From Plenodomus lindquistii (lineage: Eukaryota > Ascomycota > Dothideomycetes > Pleosporales > Leptosphaeriaceae), in assembly GCA_025504975.1 (NCBI GenBank), contig JANUWI010000007.1:1488001-1552000 (forward strand): a stretch of 64,000 bases of DNA, given 5' to 3'. Under the pieces are notes generated by a model. It searched no databases and was not told where the DNA came from. It worked only from the letters and a program-made list of their open reading frames with translations. Positions 1 through 12,955 of the stretch are shown in pieces. The translations under genes were made by a program, and so were the position numbers. Positions within the stretch are counted from its first letter, which is position 1, and each line of letters opens with the position of its first letter.

Positions 1-2127
1 GATTCGCGACTGCTTCCTCGTTTGCGCCACATCCATGCTGCGCCTTAAATTCTTCAACACTATATGCGTACCTCTCCAACTGATGGGTGATCTCTGCTTC
101 ATGAAGCTCCCAGGATGTTCGCCGTCCAAATCTTGGGTGGTTTTTCTGCGCATTCAAGTCTACAATATCGCCGAGAATCGTCATTAGAGGGAGGAAGAAT
201 CCAAAAACGTCGTGTGAGGTGCATTGGAAATTGAGTCCTTTTTGTCGAGGTCCATTGTGACCAGTGTAGAATTCGCCGGCTTGCCAAAGGGTGTCGGGTA
301 CCGGCTGGAATAAGTCTTCACACTCGCTGTCTAGCATTGCTAACGGTCGGTTGTAGCAAAGTCCCAGGTGTCGATCGACCATGTACAGGAGCCACCAGAG
401 TCGACGGCGCTCTTCCCGCATTTCTTCTACAACCGCTGCCGCTGGGGTTCCGGCAGGCACATGGATCCCTGATCGTGAGCAGTCGGATAGGCCAACATCC
501 ATGTCCCCATTCTCGGCAGCGTTTACTTGACCATCTCCATCTTTTGAAGGTATTTGTGGAAGTTCTCGTCCCAGCTTCAGCTCTCTAGCTAATGACCAGG
601 CCGCGTTCCACCATCTCAGAGATGCCGCCTTGTATTCACTAGCCGATGTCACAACTCCAAGATTGATGTATGTAGCCACATCATCGAGGGTACTAGTGGG
701 TGGCATGGCACCGTCCGGTCGACCATCGTATCGACCTATAGCTCGATCTACACCGAACGCGTCATGCGCCGCAGATGTGAGTCCAGGACCTGGAGCGAAT
801 CCATGCGATGAGGGTGAGTGGACCAATGGCTTCAGTAAGTCGACCGTCAATCGCCACAACTTCTCACTGATGATTGCGCGCGAGGATGGCGAGGATGTAA
901 GATAGCTGGCTTCGCTCGTCTGAGCTGCGACCCACAGAATGCTCGCCAGGAGCGCAGGGCTACACCTCCTTGGCTTGTGTTGCCGAAGAAATGATCGCTT
1001 CCGGAAGACAGAGCCCAGAATGTACGGAGAAACCGGCTCCATGAAGACTGACGAAGAGCTCTGGAAGTAATACTCTAAGAGATCACACGCAGTTGAGACG
1101 CTCATAACGGAGCCAAGATGCGGAAGTAACGGCTTCAGGACTGGATATCTACAAGTCGGAAGGCTGCCACCGTGCTGTGATGAGCTCACGCTGACCCCCG
1201 AATTGGGTGATCCGGTATCGGCAGATCCGTAGCTGTGTGGCGATGACTGTCGGGCAATCTGGTATTGCATGGGATATCCAAGATTTGCGTACTCCGGTGA
1301 AATTGATACGGGTGGGCCATTTGATCCAGGTATTAGATGCATGCCATTCATAGCGTACATCAACTCGTTACGCGGCATCTCAGCATGCATAGAAGGATAT
1401 GCGGCTCCAGAGCCAAGGAGTAACGGGTCGATCATCATGTGATTGACTGGTGGGTCGAAAGGTGCACCGGACTGTAACGCGGACCAGTCTCCAGAAGCGT
1501 TGCTGTGAAGGCTGCCTTTTGGAAAATGCTGTACCACTGGTGTCGCTTCCGATTGCGACCAAACCTCGTCGTCCATCTCAGACATGACAGCTGGTCGCTC
1601 GAAGTAACCGTTGGATATGCCATTTGGTGTCTGTGGGCTATGGCCTGCGGCGGCCGCCTCTTCTCTCTGCTTCTGAATGTGTCTGGGGACCTATGATGGT
1701 CAGCTTGGACTCTTGGTAACCCACAATCCAATACCAGATCAGTATCTGATTATTGCATTCTCCAGCAATTGAGAAATGCATGGCATTGCAATGGAACAAT
1801 GTCGAGGGCAGTGTAATGAATCACCGTTGGCGCATCACCAGACATGAGGCACTCGAACATAGGACATGTGCTTACTTTTCCTCGTCGTTTCTTCTCTCGA
1901 TTGTATTGACAGACGTATTCGAGTTCTAGCACTCGTCAATTGTATGGACATCGCACAAGAGCTTGTGGCAACCAACCTATACACCGAGAGCAAGGCGATT
2001 GTCCGTTACACCTGGTCCTCATTCGATGGCAGTGATCGCAAGCCCGACTAACTCTTCGTTTCACAGGCGCGGAGCCCCTCCGTTCGACCTTCGGCATGTC
2101 CACCGACCCAACAGTAGTCGATTCCAT
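1..2127 (-). CDS. xlnR: XlnR/Xyr1-type Zn(II)2Cys6 transcription activator (3' end outside window)
   Basis: Likely nuclear activator of (hemi)cellulase genes. Exons are 2127-1977, 1925-1876 and 1690 to beyond position 1, giving 630 visible residues. The Zn2Cys6 cluster starts at Cys30 (RACDHCHRMRTRC) and is split by the first intron. It ends CQYNREKKRRGK, very close to the XlnR family pattern RACDQCNQLRTKC..REKKRGK. Further in, the fungal_trans signature REERRRLWWLLYMVDRHL followed by CYNRPL matches XlnR homologues. The start is the first ATG after an in-frame TGA and has a good context (CGCACCATGG). The DNA-binding domain lies nearer the N-terminus than in Aspergillus XlnR, so a paralogue such as ClbR or Ara1 is possible. 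The second intron is 185 bp. The C-terminal activation region is outside the window. Confidence 0.75.
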
Positions 2128-5100
2128 GGTGCGATATGGGTGGAGAAGTCAGGGAGCCGACTTGATTGCCACTTGGAATCGTCAAAGTGGGAAAAGCTCC
2201 AGCGATCTGGAGAAGGCGACAGCGAGGACAGGGTGCTTGAAGATGAAGAGTCGGTCAACGGGGAAATCTGGGGATGGGACCACGGGTCATGCGTTACTCT
2301 TGGGGAGCATGTGTGGGCCTCCGAACAGAGCTTTGGTGCCGAGGAACACCAGCACTCTTAGGGATCCCCTGCCGCATCCAGGGCTAACGGTCTACGATCG
2401 GGTGGCTTGCGAATTCCATGCGTCCACGGGGGGCTTCGAGAAGCGAGATCAGCTAGGCCGTAATATGAGAAGGCCACCATGTTAATTCTAGGGTATATGA
2501 CAGGTGGGACGAATGGGCTCGCCGATCCCTGGGGCAAGTGGGAGTCGGCACCTAGTCGCAAGCCCGGCTCGTGGCAGGCGTGCTTAGGCGTTGGTGGATA
2601 TTTAACCACCTCTTTAACCGGTGGACAATACCAGCCCCGCAAAAGCCAGGGAAAGCTTGATGAACGATGTTCGCTTCGTGCTTAGCGTTGCCATCATGGC
2701 TCGTCATCCAGTATCGTCTCGTGCAGCCATGCTCTCCCATTACAGCTTGGCTGCGCTCTACGCTCTTTGACCGTTTGTCACGAGCAGAAGGTCCGCAGCG
2801 CCAGGTTGATAGTGCTTTGTCTTGACCCCGACGACGGGGTGCCGTGGAGCACATCCACGGTCATGGTACCGGGCACCTTCTTGAAACATGAATGTCCATC
2901 TCGAGGCACTACCGGTCTAGTTGTGGCGATCTCATGTCAATTGTCGAGCGTCAATGTGTCAGCGTATGCATGCGGCGGCGCAGGTATGAAACAGAGGCGA
3001 CCAAACGATTAGGTACCGACTCCCACGCCACTACTACATTACACTACCAATGGCGTTCGCTATCGTCAGCGCTAGTGGAGATGATGCTCTTCGAGAACAC
3101 GCAGGTACCCTCGCACGACTCATCCCAAGAGATGAGAGTACGGTGCCCATGGGCGACTAAATAGCGTACGATAGCTGTGCAAGCGATGATCTGTCTGGGC
3201 TCACCGTATGTGTGACTGGAATGCGAACACGTTCTGATACAGATAGACACGGACGAAACATCCTGCATCGTGCAAGAAACCTCCAACCCGGAATTACGAC
3301 CGTGTGCGACGGAAAGACATGAGGCGTACGTAGTGCGCGAATACCGCACCTTGAATTTGTCGTGATATACCAAGCATACCTATAGGTAAGCACAACCCTG
3401 AAAGTTGCACCGCAGCACGTATAGTTTGTTCCATGTGTGCTTCTGGAAACCGCAATCTATTCCATCTATTCGTTTCAATATCTGCAGCATCAATACTCCG
3501 ACTATCACGCGCTTCGCCAACTAGTGAAACAAACGTAGAGGCACGAAGACAATCACAAAAAGATATACACGAAGCAAGGCTCTCTACTTTATACTCGAGA
3601 TAATATTCACATGCAACAGCCCTGAATCTCGATGTGTATATGTGCAATGGAGCATTGACAAGGGGTTGGTTGTATCGCGCTACTCGAATAGTTTACACAA
3701 GCTTGAACGGTCCCCATAAAATATAATTTGTCGACATTACCGTACCGATGAACACCGGGATTCCAGGGCTTTGCTCTGACCACCGGAGATGTGGCAGCGA
3801 GCACGACCCTGGGAACTGCAGGGTGTTTCCGCCCGCAAGCCCCGACACGAGGACATGTATGCACGCTCAGCGCTGGTAGCATTATGCATATCAGCCAAAT
3901 CTCCACATGCAGCACCGATTGAGTTCCCCCAGCTCAACGATTTGCCTGTGGTCATTGAATACAAACATACGTGATTACTTTTCGAAGCTGAGTGACAACA
4001 TCACAAAATAATCTCGGGTTTCAAGTTACAACAAGTTACATCAGGGGGCGTTGATGCGCCGGTGGAGCTTACACCGCACTTCCTTTTGGTAGCACTGTCA
4101 GGTAACGATCTGCCGCGTGCTGATCAGCAAGTTCCCCCATACCTAAGCGCTAAGATGGGTATCAATCCTTGACAGCTTGAACAACAACACGCTAGGGTGT
4201 GTGATATGCAAGCAGGATTGTGGTGGAGCCGCCGCTGTTCCTGCGCGTTCTTCCGACCCTGACTGTCGACGCACCCTTTTCCACAAACTACCAAACTACA
4301 CGGATCCCCTCATTCGTCGACTCGACGGGGCCTCAGTACCTCAGTATTTGGAACGGGGAACAGGCATGAGATCTGGGAAATTGGCAGCAGCAACCAAAAG
4401 GCGCGGTGCATGGTTGGACTGCATCGCCTCCCATCACGTCAAGAGACCGTCAGAAGAGAGTAATAGCAACCCCTCGCGATAGGGTGCCGCAACATACACG
4501 TCACAGTCAAAGTACCAAAAGTCACCCGCACATGCTGTGTAAACGCCTTCTCCAGGTCTACAGTGCGGCACTGATCATGCGCCCCCCAAACATAAGCAAG
4601 CGGGCAGGCGTCTTCGGCTGAGCGGATGGCGCCTCCGTTTATGCAGCACCACGACTGGTCACCGCCACTGCATAACCCAGCCGTCTCTATCGTCCGCCCA
4701 CGCGATCGGATTCGCCGTTGAAATCGCATGTGCAGTCCGAGGACCCCAGCCTGCCGCTACGGTTGGATGTTAGTGAATTACGGTAGCCCAGTCGGCAACC
4801 AGCCTCACGCTTGGGGCGAGCAGCACTATGCTGAAAGCTTGGTTGTCTACATGAACACGTTGTCATCTGTCTTTTCACACATCTGGTTAAGATCTTGCAG
4901 GGTACAGGCGCGTGAATACGATGTTGCGGGGAAGTACAGGGGAAGTGTGGGCATAATGCTTCTGCACTATGGGAGGATCGGGTCACAGTCTAAGATGACG
5001 GGCAATTATTTAATACAGTAGGTTCTGCCTCATGCAGGGTCGAGCTTAGGTACCGTACCAAGGACAGGCTGCAGACACATATATGTCTTGGTTGACTGTT

Positions 5101-5649
5101 GCTGAAGATTTGCACACGAGAGCAAGTATCGCCAGTCATCGCGGTCTTGGATCACAAGATGTACTGCTCTATGATGATGATTTCGGGTCCAGTCGCCAAA
5201 GTCTATCATAGAGGAAGCAGCCTGTGTACCGTTACGCTAGTAAACGAGCATACCCAGGGACCGCGATGTGTTTCTAAAGAAGCGGGCACTAGATGTCAGG
5301 TGCTGTCGATCACGGTTGAATGCCATGTGGCCTCTTGATCGTCGCCTCATTGCAGATCTAAGAGACTTCTGGAATGTTTGGTGAAGAGAAGGAAAAAAGG
5401 AGGACTGCGGGATGATTGAAGTGTTTACTGACGTCTGCGCTGTATTACGAGATTTAAGTCTCGACGGTGACCGCTGTGTGGTAGTATAGGATATCGGCTC
5501 CAGATCGCTGGGAAAGCTTTGAGCATACCGCTCGGGCTGGATGAGTGTTATACGCGCTGTTTACATAGGATGCATTCGTACCGCTATGTTCAGGATTGAG
5601 GGTGATAATCAAAGACATCTTGCTTAGAATGAGATAATAGGGCTTGGGC
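2128..5649. other. Gene-free stretch upstream of the XlnR-type gene
   Basis: About 3.5 kb with only short unrelated open frames and no recognisable domain, tRNA or repeat on either strand. It probably holds the long promoter and 5' leader of the minus-strand regulator. A non-coding RNA or a short intron-rich gene cannot be excluded from sequence alone. Confidence 0.5.
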
Positions 5650-5869
5650 TGCAAGGGAGCTCAGATTTATAGTATTCTTATCGGACCTTGACAGTATTAC
5701 GCTTCATCCTACATAGTGGTAATAAGATAATAAGCACACGCAGGAATATGTGAGACTGTCTCTACTACTCCTAAAGAATACATGCAAGAAGTAAACTTAG
5801 TGTGTTATATTAAATACAATGAATAGCGATGGGGGCCTTAGGGACTCAATGTATACGAGCTCGTTCGTA
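5650..5869. mobile_element. MITE copy G (TA-flanked inverted-repeat element)
   Basis: A 220 bp AT-rich segment. Its left end reads TGCAAGGGAGCTCAGATTTA. Its right end, read on the minus strand, is TACGAACGAGCTCGTATACA. These are diverged inverted copies of the family terminus TACGAAGGAGCTCGTATTTA. The interior has no open frame. It lies about 110 bp beyond the 3' end of the GST gene. Confidence 0.6.
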
Positions 5870-5980
5870 GACTCTGTCAAGGCCCATTCATGACATTCAA
5901 CCAAGCGTAGCCAGCGTTCAGATCTTCCCACTCACCCTACCACAGTTCAGTACTTGGCACATCAATTCTCAATTCGCTAC

Positions 5981-7031
5981 CTACTTCCCACCCGCATTCT
6001 TAGCAGCGTCTTCCTTCATGCCAGCCTGTACCCATTCGCGCGACTTTGCAGCGTAAGCCTCCATCTTCTCCTTGTCCTTCATCAGCTCTTTGATGGTGTG
6101 GGGATCTGGGACGTGGCGCCCCTTCTCCACGCCAGGCCGTGCAGTCATACGCTCTTCCCAGGCCTTGAGCGCAGGGTAGTCGTCGATGTTGATACCGGCC
6201 CAGCCAGCTGAGGCGATCCAGCCATAGTGAGAGACATCTATATTGGTGTTAGGATGAAGCAAGGTGTTGTACAAGGCGTGAGAAGGGACATGCCGGCGAT
6301 GGTGCATTTGTCGCCAACGATGTACGGTCTGTTGTCTGATGCGAGATGCTTGTCGAGGACACCGTAAAGACGGCGTGTTTCGTTCTGGTAGCGGTTCACG
6401 CCGTACTCGATGTGCTCGGGTGCGTAACGGGTGAAGTGATCTTATAGTGATGTTAGCCACAATGCATGTAGATCATTCAAAATGCCCCGTGGATATGTTT
6501 CCAACTTCTCAAAGAGAATACTAACTGGCTTGACCCTGCATGGGCCCAATGCCAGCGTTCAAAAAGAACAGCCAGTTGTTCGTCTCATAGTACTCCCTTG
6601 TCCCCTTGGGAAAGCTCATCTTGTACTCTGGATCATAGCGATCGACAAGATACTGCATGATGCTACCAGATTCGAAGAGTCTGATGGTCTGGCCATCGTC
6701 GAAGGTATCGGTCAAAGCTGGGATGCGACCATTGGGGTTGATGGCACGGAACTTTCAACTGAAGTCAGTATGATCGTGTTCAGGTGGAACAGTGAGGCTT
6801 GATGAACCAACCCAATCTTCCTTCTGGGTGTTCTTAGAGATATCGATTTTGTGAACTTTATATGGTAGGCTGTGGGTTTGTCAGCATATTGTTGTAAAGC
6901 TCATAACGATATTCGAGAGAATTCAGCGACTGTCTCATCGAAACGTACCCCAGCTCTTCCAACAAGATGGAGATTTTGATGCCATTGGGCGTCTGCGTTG
7001 TATACAGTGTGATGTCGGACTTGTGAGACAT
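5981..7031 (-). CDS. Glutathione S-transferase, Ure2/GstB-like
   Basis: Cytosolic glutathione transferase of the fungal Ure2-type branch. Five exons (7031-6949, 6869-6812, 6751-6526, 6440-6294, 6237-5981) give 256 residues. The N-terminal thioredoxin fold carries NPNGRIPAL and the ESGSIMQYL substrate-binding stretch. GPMQGQANHFTRYAPE, formed across intron 3, is diagnostic of this branch. The C-terminal helical domain has TIADVSHYGWIASAGW. The last intron starts with GC rather than GT (G|GCATGT), the only choice that keeps the conserved TIADVSHYGW. Intron 2 ends in AAG. It is divergent from the branchpoint-binding-protein gene. The substrate is unknown. Confidence 0.92.
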
Positions 7032-7603
7032 GTTGGTTTCTTGCGTAAGATGAAAGTAGAAGTTTGTAAAGCTTTGAAGCCTCGGTATTTACACTGCTGT
7101 TACTAGTGGGGTGCGATGAGGGGCACTCAATGATGACGAATGCGGGATTGATAATACAGTCGTCTACTGTCATGCGACTGATTCAATGGTATTGGTAAGA
7201 TTACATAATATATTTTTCCGTGGCGATTCTTGAACTAGAGAGCATCCTCACATGGCTCATGATGAGGTAAAGGTGCAATCTGCCGCCATCATTCACCCTC
7301 ACACAATTGCAGAGACCTAGAATCGAGATCTGAATATGTTGCCGCCTAGTATTGTTACATGTGACCATCCGCAAGATCAGCTTTGTGATGCTCTGGAGCG
7401 CAGACTGTAGATGCCAGCCGAGCTTGACCATGCGATCCAATTAGGAGGGGTTTGCAAGGCTTTGGTAGATTAGGCAGAGGGTAAAGCACGTGATGGAGCT
7501 AAGCCCCTGGGATCCATCAACTTACTGTCGCGCGCAACCCACGAAACTTACACCCGCGCAACTTTGCCATCACCCATCTCCTCACCGCACCTCAACAACA
7601 ACC
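7032..7603. promoter_or_regulatory. Shared promoter region between GST and BBP genes
   Basis: A 572 bp gap between two divergent start codons. I saw no specific operator. It presumably contains both promoters and 5' leaders. Confidence 0.5.
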
Positions 7604-9671
7604 ATGTCGTGGCGCAACCAAGGCATCACGGGCTCGAACAACATCCCGCTCGGCAACCGTCGCCGCTTCGGTGGTGACGATGGAGGCGATGCAGGCGGCT
7701 ACAATCCCTCTGCGCCTGCCGAGGGTTTGTCTGAGCTGAAGCGAGGTCGCAGCCCGACGCGAGGTAAGTCGAACATGACACGAAACTTATGCGCGCAATC
7801 TGACACCACATTCACAGAGGCTGATGGCCCACGACAGCGCAAGAAGCGCAACCGTTGGGGCGATGCCAGCGAGAACAAGGCTGCCGGTTTGATGGGCTTG
7901 CCCACTGCCATCTACGCCGCCATGACTACTGAGCAGCTTGACGCCTATACTCTGCATTTGCGCATTGAGGAAATCACGCAGAAGCTGAAGATTAACGATG
8001 TCGTACCAGCAGACGGCGACAGGTATGTGCTTTCTCACTCGCGCCAGTATGCGCCACACACTAATTCTTCCATCAGGTCTCCTTCGCCTCCTCCCCAGTA
8101 CGACAACTTTGGTCGCCGTGTCAACACTCGCGAGTTCCGATACCGCAAGCGCCTCGAAGACGAGCGCCACAAGCTCGTAGAGAAGGCGATGAAGACGCTT
8201 CCTAACTACCACCCGCCTGCCGATTACAGGCGGCCTACTAAGACACAGGAGAAAGTCTATGTTCCGGTCAATGACTATCCGGAGATTAACTTCAGTACGA
8301 AACTAACCCCTCTAACTCCCTTCTCCTTGTTTGCTTTTATCCTAGCCTTTGTCTTGACCAGCCTGCTCAGACTGCCTGATGTTCATCTGCATCGCGCAGT
8401 ATCTGCAGTACAGCTTTGTCACTAACCCTCCTCGTCCGAATACTCTTACATTTTTGATCAAATACTAACCACAGCTTTTTGCACTAACAGTTGGTCTGCT
8501 CATTGGCCCCCGTGGAAACACGCTCAAGAAGATGGAATCCGAGTCTGGCGCCAAGATTGCGATCCGTGGAAAGGGCTCCGTCAAGGAGGGTAAAGGTCGC
8601 TCGGACGCCGCTCACACCAGCAACCAGGAGGAGGATCTTCATTGTCTCATCATGGCCGACACCGAGGACAAGGTCAACAAGGCGAAGAAGCTGATCCATA
8701 ACGTCATTGAGACTGTAAGTGTCCGCCAGTCCTCAAGAGTTCACCTGCTAACCTTCCAGGCTGCTTCTATCCCCGAAGGCCAAAACGAACTCAAGCGAAA
8801 CCAGCTCCGTGAGCTCGCAGCACTCAACGGTACCCTTCGTGACGATGAGAATCAAGCCTGCCAGAACTGTGGCGAGATTGGTCACCGCAAATACGATTGC
8901 CCACAGAAGCAGAACTTCACGGCCAGCATTATCTGCCGTGTCTGTGGCCAAGCTGGACATATGGCTCGCGATTGTCCCGATCGAAAGATGGGCCAGCCGT
9001 GGCGCAACGACGGCCGTCCCGATGGTCGCCAACAACCGCGCATCGGCGGCGCTCCGGAGAACGAGCTCGACGCTTTCATGGCGGAAATGGGTGGCGCACC
9101 AGGCCAGCCCCGTGCTGCGATCGAATACAACGGCAACGGAGGCGCTCCTTCTGGCGGCGACAACTACGGTGGTGGAGAGCGTACGCTCAAGCCTTGGGAG
9201 CGTGGCCCGACTGGTGGTTCTGCACCCTGGGCTCGCAACGACCGCGACGATCGTGGCCGTGGCGACAGCAATGCTGCTGCACCCCCACCATGGGCTGGCG
9301 GCGGCGGCGGTCAATCCTACGGACAGGACAATGGCTATGGCGGTGGCCAAGGTGCGGCGCCATGGGCCTCCGCGGCTCCTGCTGCTCCTGCTGGTGGTGC
9401 TGGCTATGGCTATGGCAGCTACGGATACGACCAGAATGTCCCAGGCATGGCCGCTCCCGGTGCCTATGGCGCCCCAGGATACGGCGCTGCCGCTCCACCG
9501 GCTGGGCCTCCTCCTGGTCTTGGCCCTCTCTTCCAGAGCTACGGAGGTGCTGGCAGCCCTCCCCCGCCTCCACCACCTCCGTCTGGATCGGTGCCCCCAC
9601 CGCCGCCACCTGGTGACATCCCGCCTCCACCTCCGCCAAGCGACATTCCTCCTCCTCCCCCTCCGGCCTAG
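7604..9671 (+). CDS. MSL5: Branchpoint-binding protein (SF1/BBP/Msl5)
   Basis: Nuclear splicing factor that recognises the intron branch site with U2AF in the early spliceosome. Five exons (7604-7763, 7818-8022, 8077-8294, 8491-8714, 8760-9671) encode 572 residues. Order of parts: an N-terminal helix region with RKKRNRWGD; a KH-QUA2 domain whose GxxG loop is IGPRGNTLKKM; two CCHC zinc knuckles (CQNCGEIGHRKYDC and CRVCGQAGHMARDC); and a long Gly/Ala/Pro-rich tail ending in polyproline runs. The ATG at 7604 (CAACCATGTC) begins MSWRNQG as in fungal orthologues. An upstream ATG at 7490 would add about 38 residues not seen in the family. Intron 3 (196 bp) lies inside the KH domain. The tail suits WW-domain partners such as Prp40. 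Confidence 0.97.
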
Positions 9672-10303
9672 ATGGAGCCGACTGAAGACTTTGATGACAA
9701 TGCTTTATATAGGGTTGGTAGCAGGTCCATGTCTAACTCATAGGTCTTAGGGGTTTCTTTGTCAAATGCAGATATTGCACAACAGAACGGGTTGTTGCTT
9801 TTTCATTAGTCAGGATTGCGCGACAGGTAAGATTACATAGCCAGAAGCTTTACGTAGGGTTCGGTTCTTGGTGCGAAATGGTATGCTTGGGATTTTGTAT
9901 CCGTCGCAAGCTTGTAGCAAAAAAAGCTGTTGACTTTGATAGCTCAATATGCTTGTATCTTGTACATGTGTGCCAGTTCAGACTTGGTCCCGGTGCTCGT
10001 ATTATCCACTTCCATCCTGGGGTGTATGTCATAGTTGGATGTGAAATGTTGATGCGCACGAGAGTTGCCAAGGCTCTGCAGCACAAGCGGCGGGATGGAC
10101 CACGAGCACATGTTCGCATCAACTGCGTTCGCGGCCATGCACACTCGGCTGTCCCAGAGCTGACGGCTTGATCCTCTCGCTTGCGGCTTCTGTACTGTTG
10201 CTTGCTTCCAGTCGGTGTCATTCTCCTTGACTAGAAATTCCATCGTTTGAACTTGCAAGACGAGGCAACCCCGCGGCGACTGCGTGCTGCTCATCCCCTC
10301 GGC
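9672..10303. other. Intergenic, BBP 3' region and myotubularin promoter
   Basis: A 632 bp gap between two plus-strand genes. No domain-bearing frame or repeat is visible. Confidence 0.5.
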
Positions 10304-12955
10304 ATGGAGAGGATACGCGTGAGCAAGGTATGCGCAGGCCCTATGAAACCCCCACTACACGGATGTCATATACTGACTGCTGCAGGTAGAAAATGTCTAT
10401 CTTCTTCGCAGAGGCGTCCGTTTCGACGGCACGCTGCACTTGATGCCCCACCACATTGTCTTCAGCTACCTGCCGCCTCCACCCGCAGACGCGCCCGCAG
10501 ACGCGAAACCACCGCGACAGAAAGAAGTGTGGATTACGTATCCTTTGATCAACTACTGCTGCCTCAAGCCGAGCCCGCCGATCCTGCGCCAACAGCCCTC
10601 GATCCGCATTCGATGTCGCGACTTCACCTTCTTCGCCTTCTTCTTCCCCGACGAGAAGAAGGCGCGTGACGTGTACGACAGCATCCGCGCCCTTTCATGC
10701 AAGATTGGGCGGCTGGATAAGCTGCTGGCATTCAGCTACCAACCGAAGCCGCCGGAGGACCAGCAGAACGGGTGGGATCTCTACGATGCGCGGCGGGAGT
10801 GGAAGCGACTAGGCATCAGCCCCAAGGACACAGAGAAGGGATGGCGCATATCAGAAATCAACATTGAATACAAGGTACATAGACGTGACGCACTGGGCGC
10901 AAGAGTGTGTTTTGACGACGGCAATAGTACTCCAAGACATACCCCGCGCTCCTCGTTGTTCCTACCAATGTCTCAGACAGCGTCCTCAGATATGCTGGCG
11001 AATACCGCTCGCGACAACGAATACCTGCACTCGTCTACCGCCACCCCATCAACAACTGCTCCATCACACGAAGTTCCCAACCGACTCCGGGTCTGCGAGG
11101 GAATCGCAATGCTCAGGACGAAAGACTGGTGGCAGCCATATGGTCTACCAATCGTGGGTGGAAACCTGCCAACTCACCTGCCTCCAATACGGCAAATCCC
11201 ACCCCTGAGTCGAGTATACTGAACCTCAACGAGTCAGCTGCTAACAGTTCATTCGTTGGTGTTGCAGAACCGGAGGGCCTCGTCTCAGACCGGACAGTGG
11301 TGGACCATCTCACTGAGTCTTCCGAGTCTGATACTGACATACCGAAGGTCTACGGTGCGCAGCAACGAAATCTGATTGTCGATGCGAGGCCGACTGTGAA
11401 CGCCTACGCCATGCAAGCAATCGGGCTGGGCTCCGAGAAGATGGACTACTACCCTGGAGCGGAAAAGGCCTACCTCGGCATCGACAACATTCATGTCATG
11501 CGGAAGTCACTCGATACTGTCATTGAGGCCATCAAGGAATCAGATTTAACATCGTTCCCGCCTAATAGGCACATGCTGGCCAAGAGCAACTGGATCAAAC
11601 ATTCTGCAAACATTCTGGACGGCACAGCACTGATTGCGAGAACAGTGGGTATTATGCACTCTCATGTACTGATTCACTGCTCTGATGGGTGGGACCGTAC
11701 GAGCCAACTGAGTGCGCTCAGCCAAATATTGTTAGACCCGTACTATCGAACACTCGAGGGATTCATGATCCTTGTGGAGAAGGACTGGCTCTCGTTTGGA
11801 CACATGTTCCGCCATCGCTCCGGCTTTCTCAGCCATGAAAAGTGGTTCACAATCGAGAACGAAAAGATTGAGCGAAACAACGATGGCTCATCTGGCAGCA
11901 ACCCATTCGAAAACGCCATTCGCGGTGCACGAGGCTTATTCAATCGACACAACGAATCGAACGAATCACTAAATCAGCTACCAGAAGCGAACGGTACTGA
12001 TCCTGTACCAGACATTGCTGATACTGCTTCTCCAAAACCTGCTAAAGCTGGTGCTGCAGAAGAACTCCGAGTGACCAAGCCAGGCGAGCTATCACCAGTC
12101 TTTCACCAGTTCCTCGACTGCGTATACCAACTCCACTACCAACACCCCACACGCTTCGAGTTTAGTGAGCGCTTCCTCCGCCGCTTGCTGTACCATCTTT
12201 ACTCCTGCCAATATGGCACCTTCCTCTTCGACAACGAGAAAGAGCGCGTCGACACCAAGGCCAAAGAGCGGACCCGAAGCGTATGGGACTACTTCCTCTG
12301 CCGCAAACAGGAATTTCTGAACCCAAAGTACGACCCCGAAATCAACGATGATATCCGTGGCAAGGAGCGCATGATTTTCCCCAGAAAAGGAGAGGCGAGA
12401 TGGTGGGCAGAGTGCTTTGGCCGTACAGACGAGGAGATGAATACATTCGGACCTCAAGCGCCGGCAAATCTCACACCGCAGACCAGTCATGCGAGTAACG
12501 GACGCAGTGGCACGAGCACACCCATACCTGAGGAGCCCATTGTTACAGGAACGGAGACAGCGGAGGGAGCTACAGGCGCGGGTGCCGAAACGCAATTACC
12601 GCCTACCCATACCCTCAGCGAACCATCATCTCACGACGCTCCAGCGACAAAACCTCTGGCGACTATAGGAGCAATCGGGCAAGATCTCCGTCACGGCATC
12701 GTCACAGGCGTAGAGAAGCTCAGCATGGGAAGTAGCATCACGGCAACATCGAGCGATAGAATCGCTACGCCGGCTACACAGGACAGCGAACAAGCTGCCG
12801 AGCCGGAAGTGCCAGTACCAGTACCAGATACCGTTGCGGAGACGGCGAGAGTGAGTGCGGATCTACAGATTGCGGGGGCTACGGAACGGCCGCGGGAGGA
12901 TCGGAGTAGAGGGAGGAATAGGGGGAGGAAGGAGGTTGAGGTTGAGATGCAGTGA
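10304..12955 (+). CDS. YMR1: Myotubularin-type phosphoinositide 3-phosphatase (Ymr1-like)
   Basis: Dephosphorylates PI3P (and PI(3,5)P2 in many homologues) on endosomal and vacuolar membranes. Exons 10304-10327, 10386-10874 and 10928-12955 give 846 residues. An N-terminal PH-GRAM region begins VENVYLLRRGVRFDGTLHLM. The inactive-looking segment KTYPALLVVP and IVDARPTVNAYAM match myotubularins. The catalytic CX5R loop HCSDGWDRTSQL has its nucleophile at about Cys422, so the enzyme should be active. The family hallmarks HMFRHRSGFLSHEKW (substituted from the usual GHKF form) and VWDYF follow. The C-terminal 180 residues are low-complexity and acidic/basic. The first coding exon is only 24 nt. Confidence 0.95.

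Noticed and set aside
8748..9750. Several long shifted and antisense frames over the BBP tail
   Set aside because: Caused by the Gly/Ala/Pro-rich GC-rich repeats in the BBP C-terminus.
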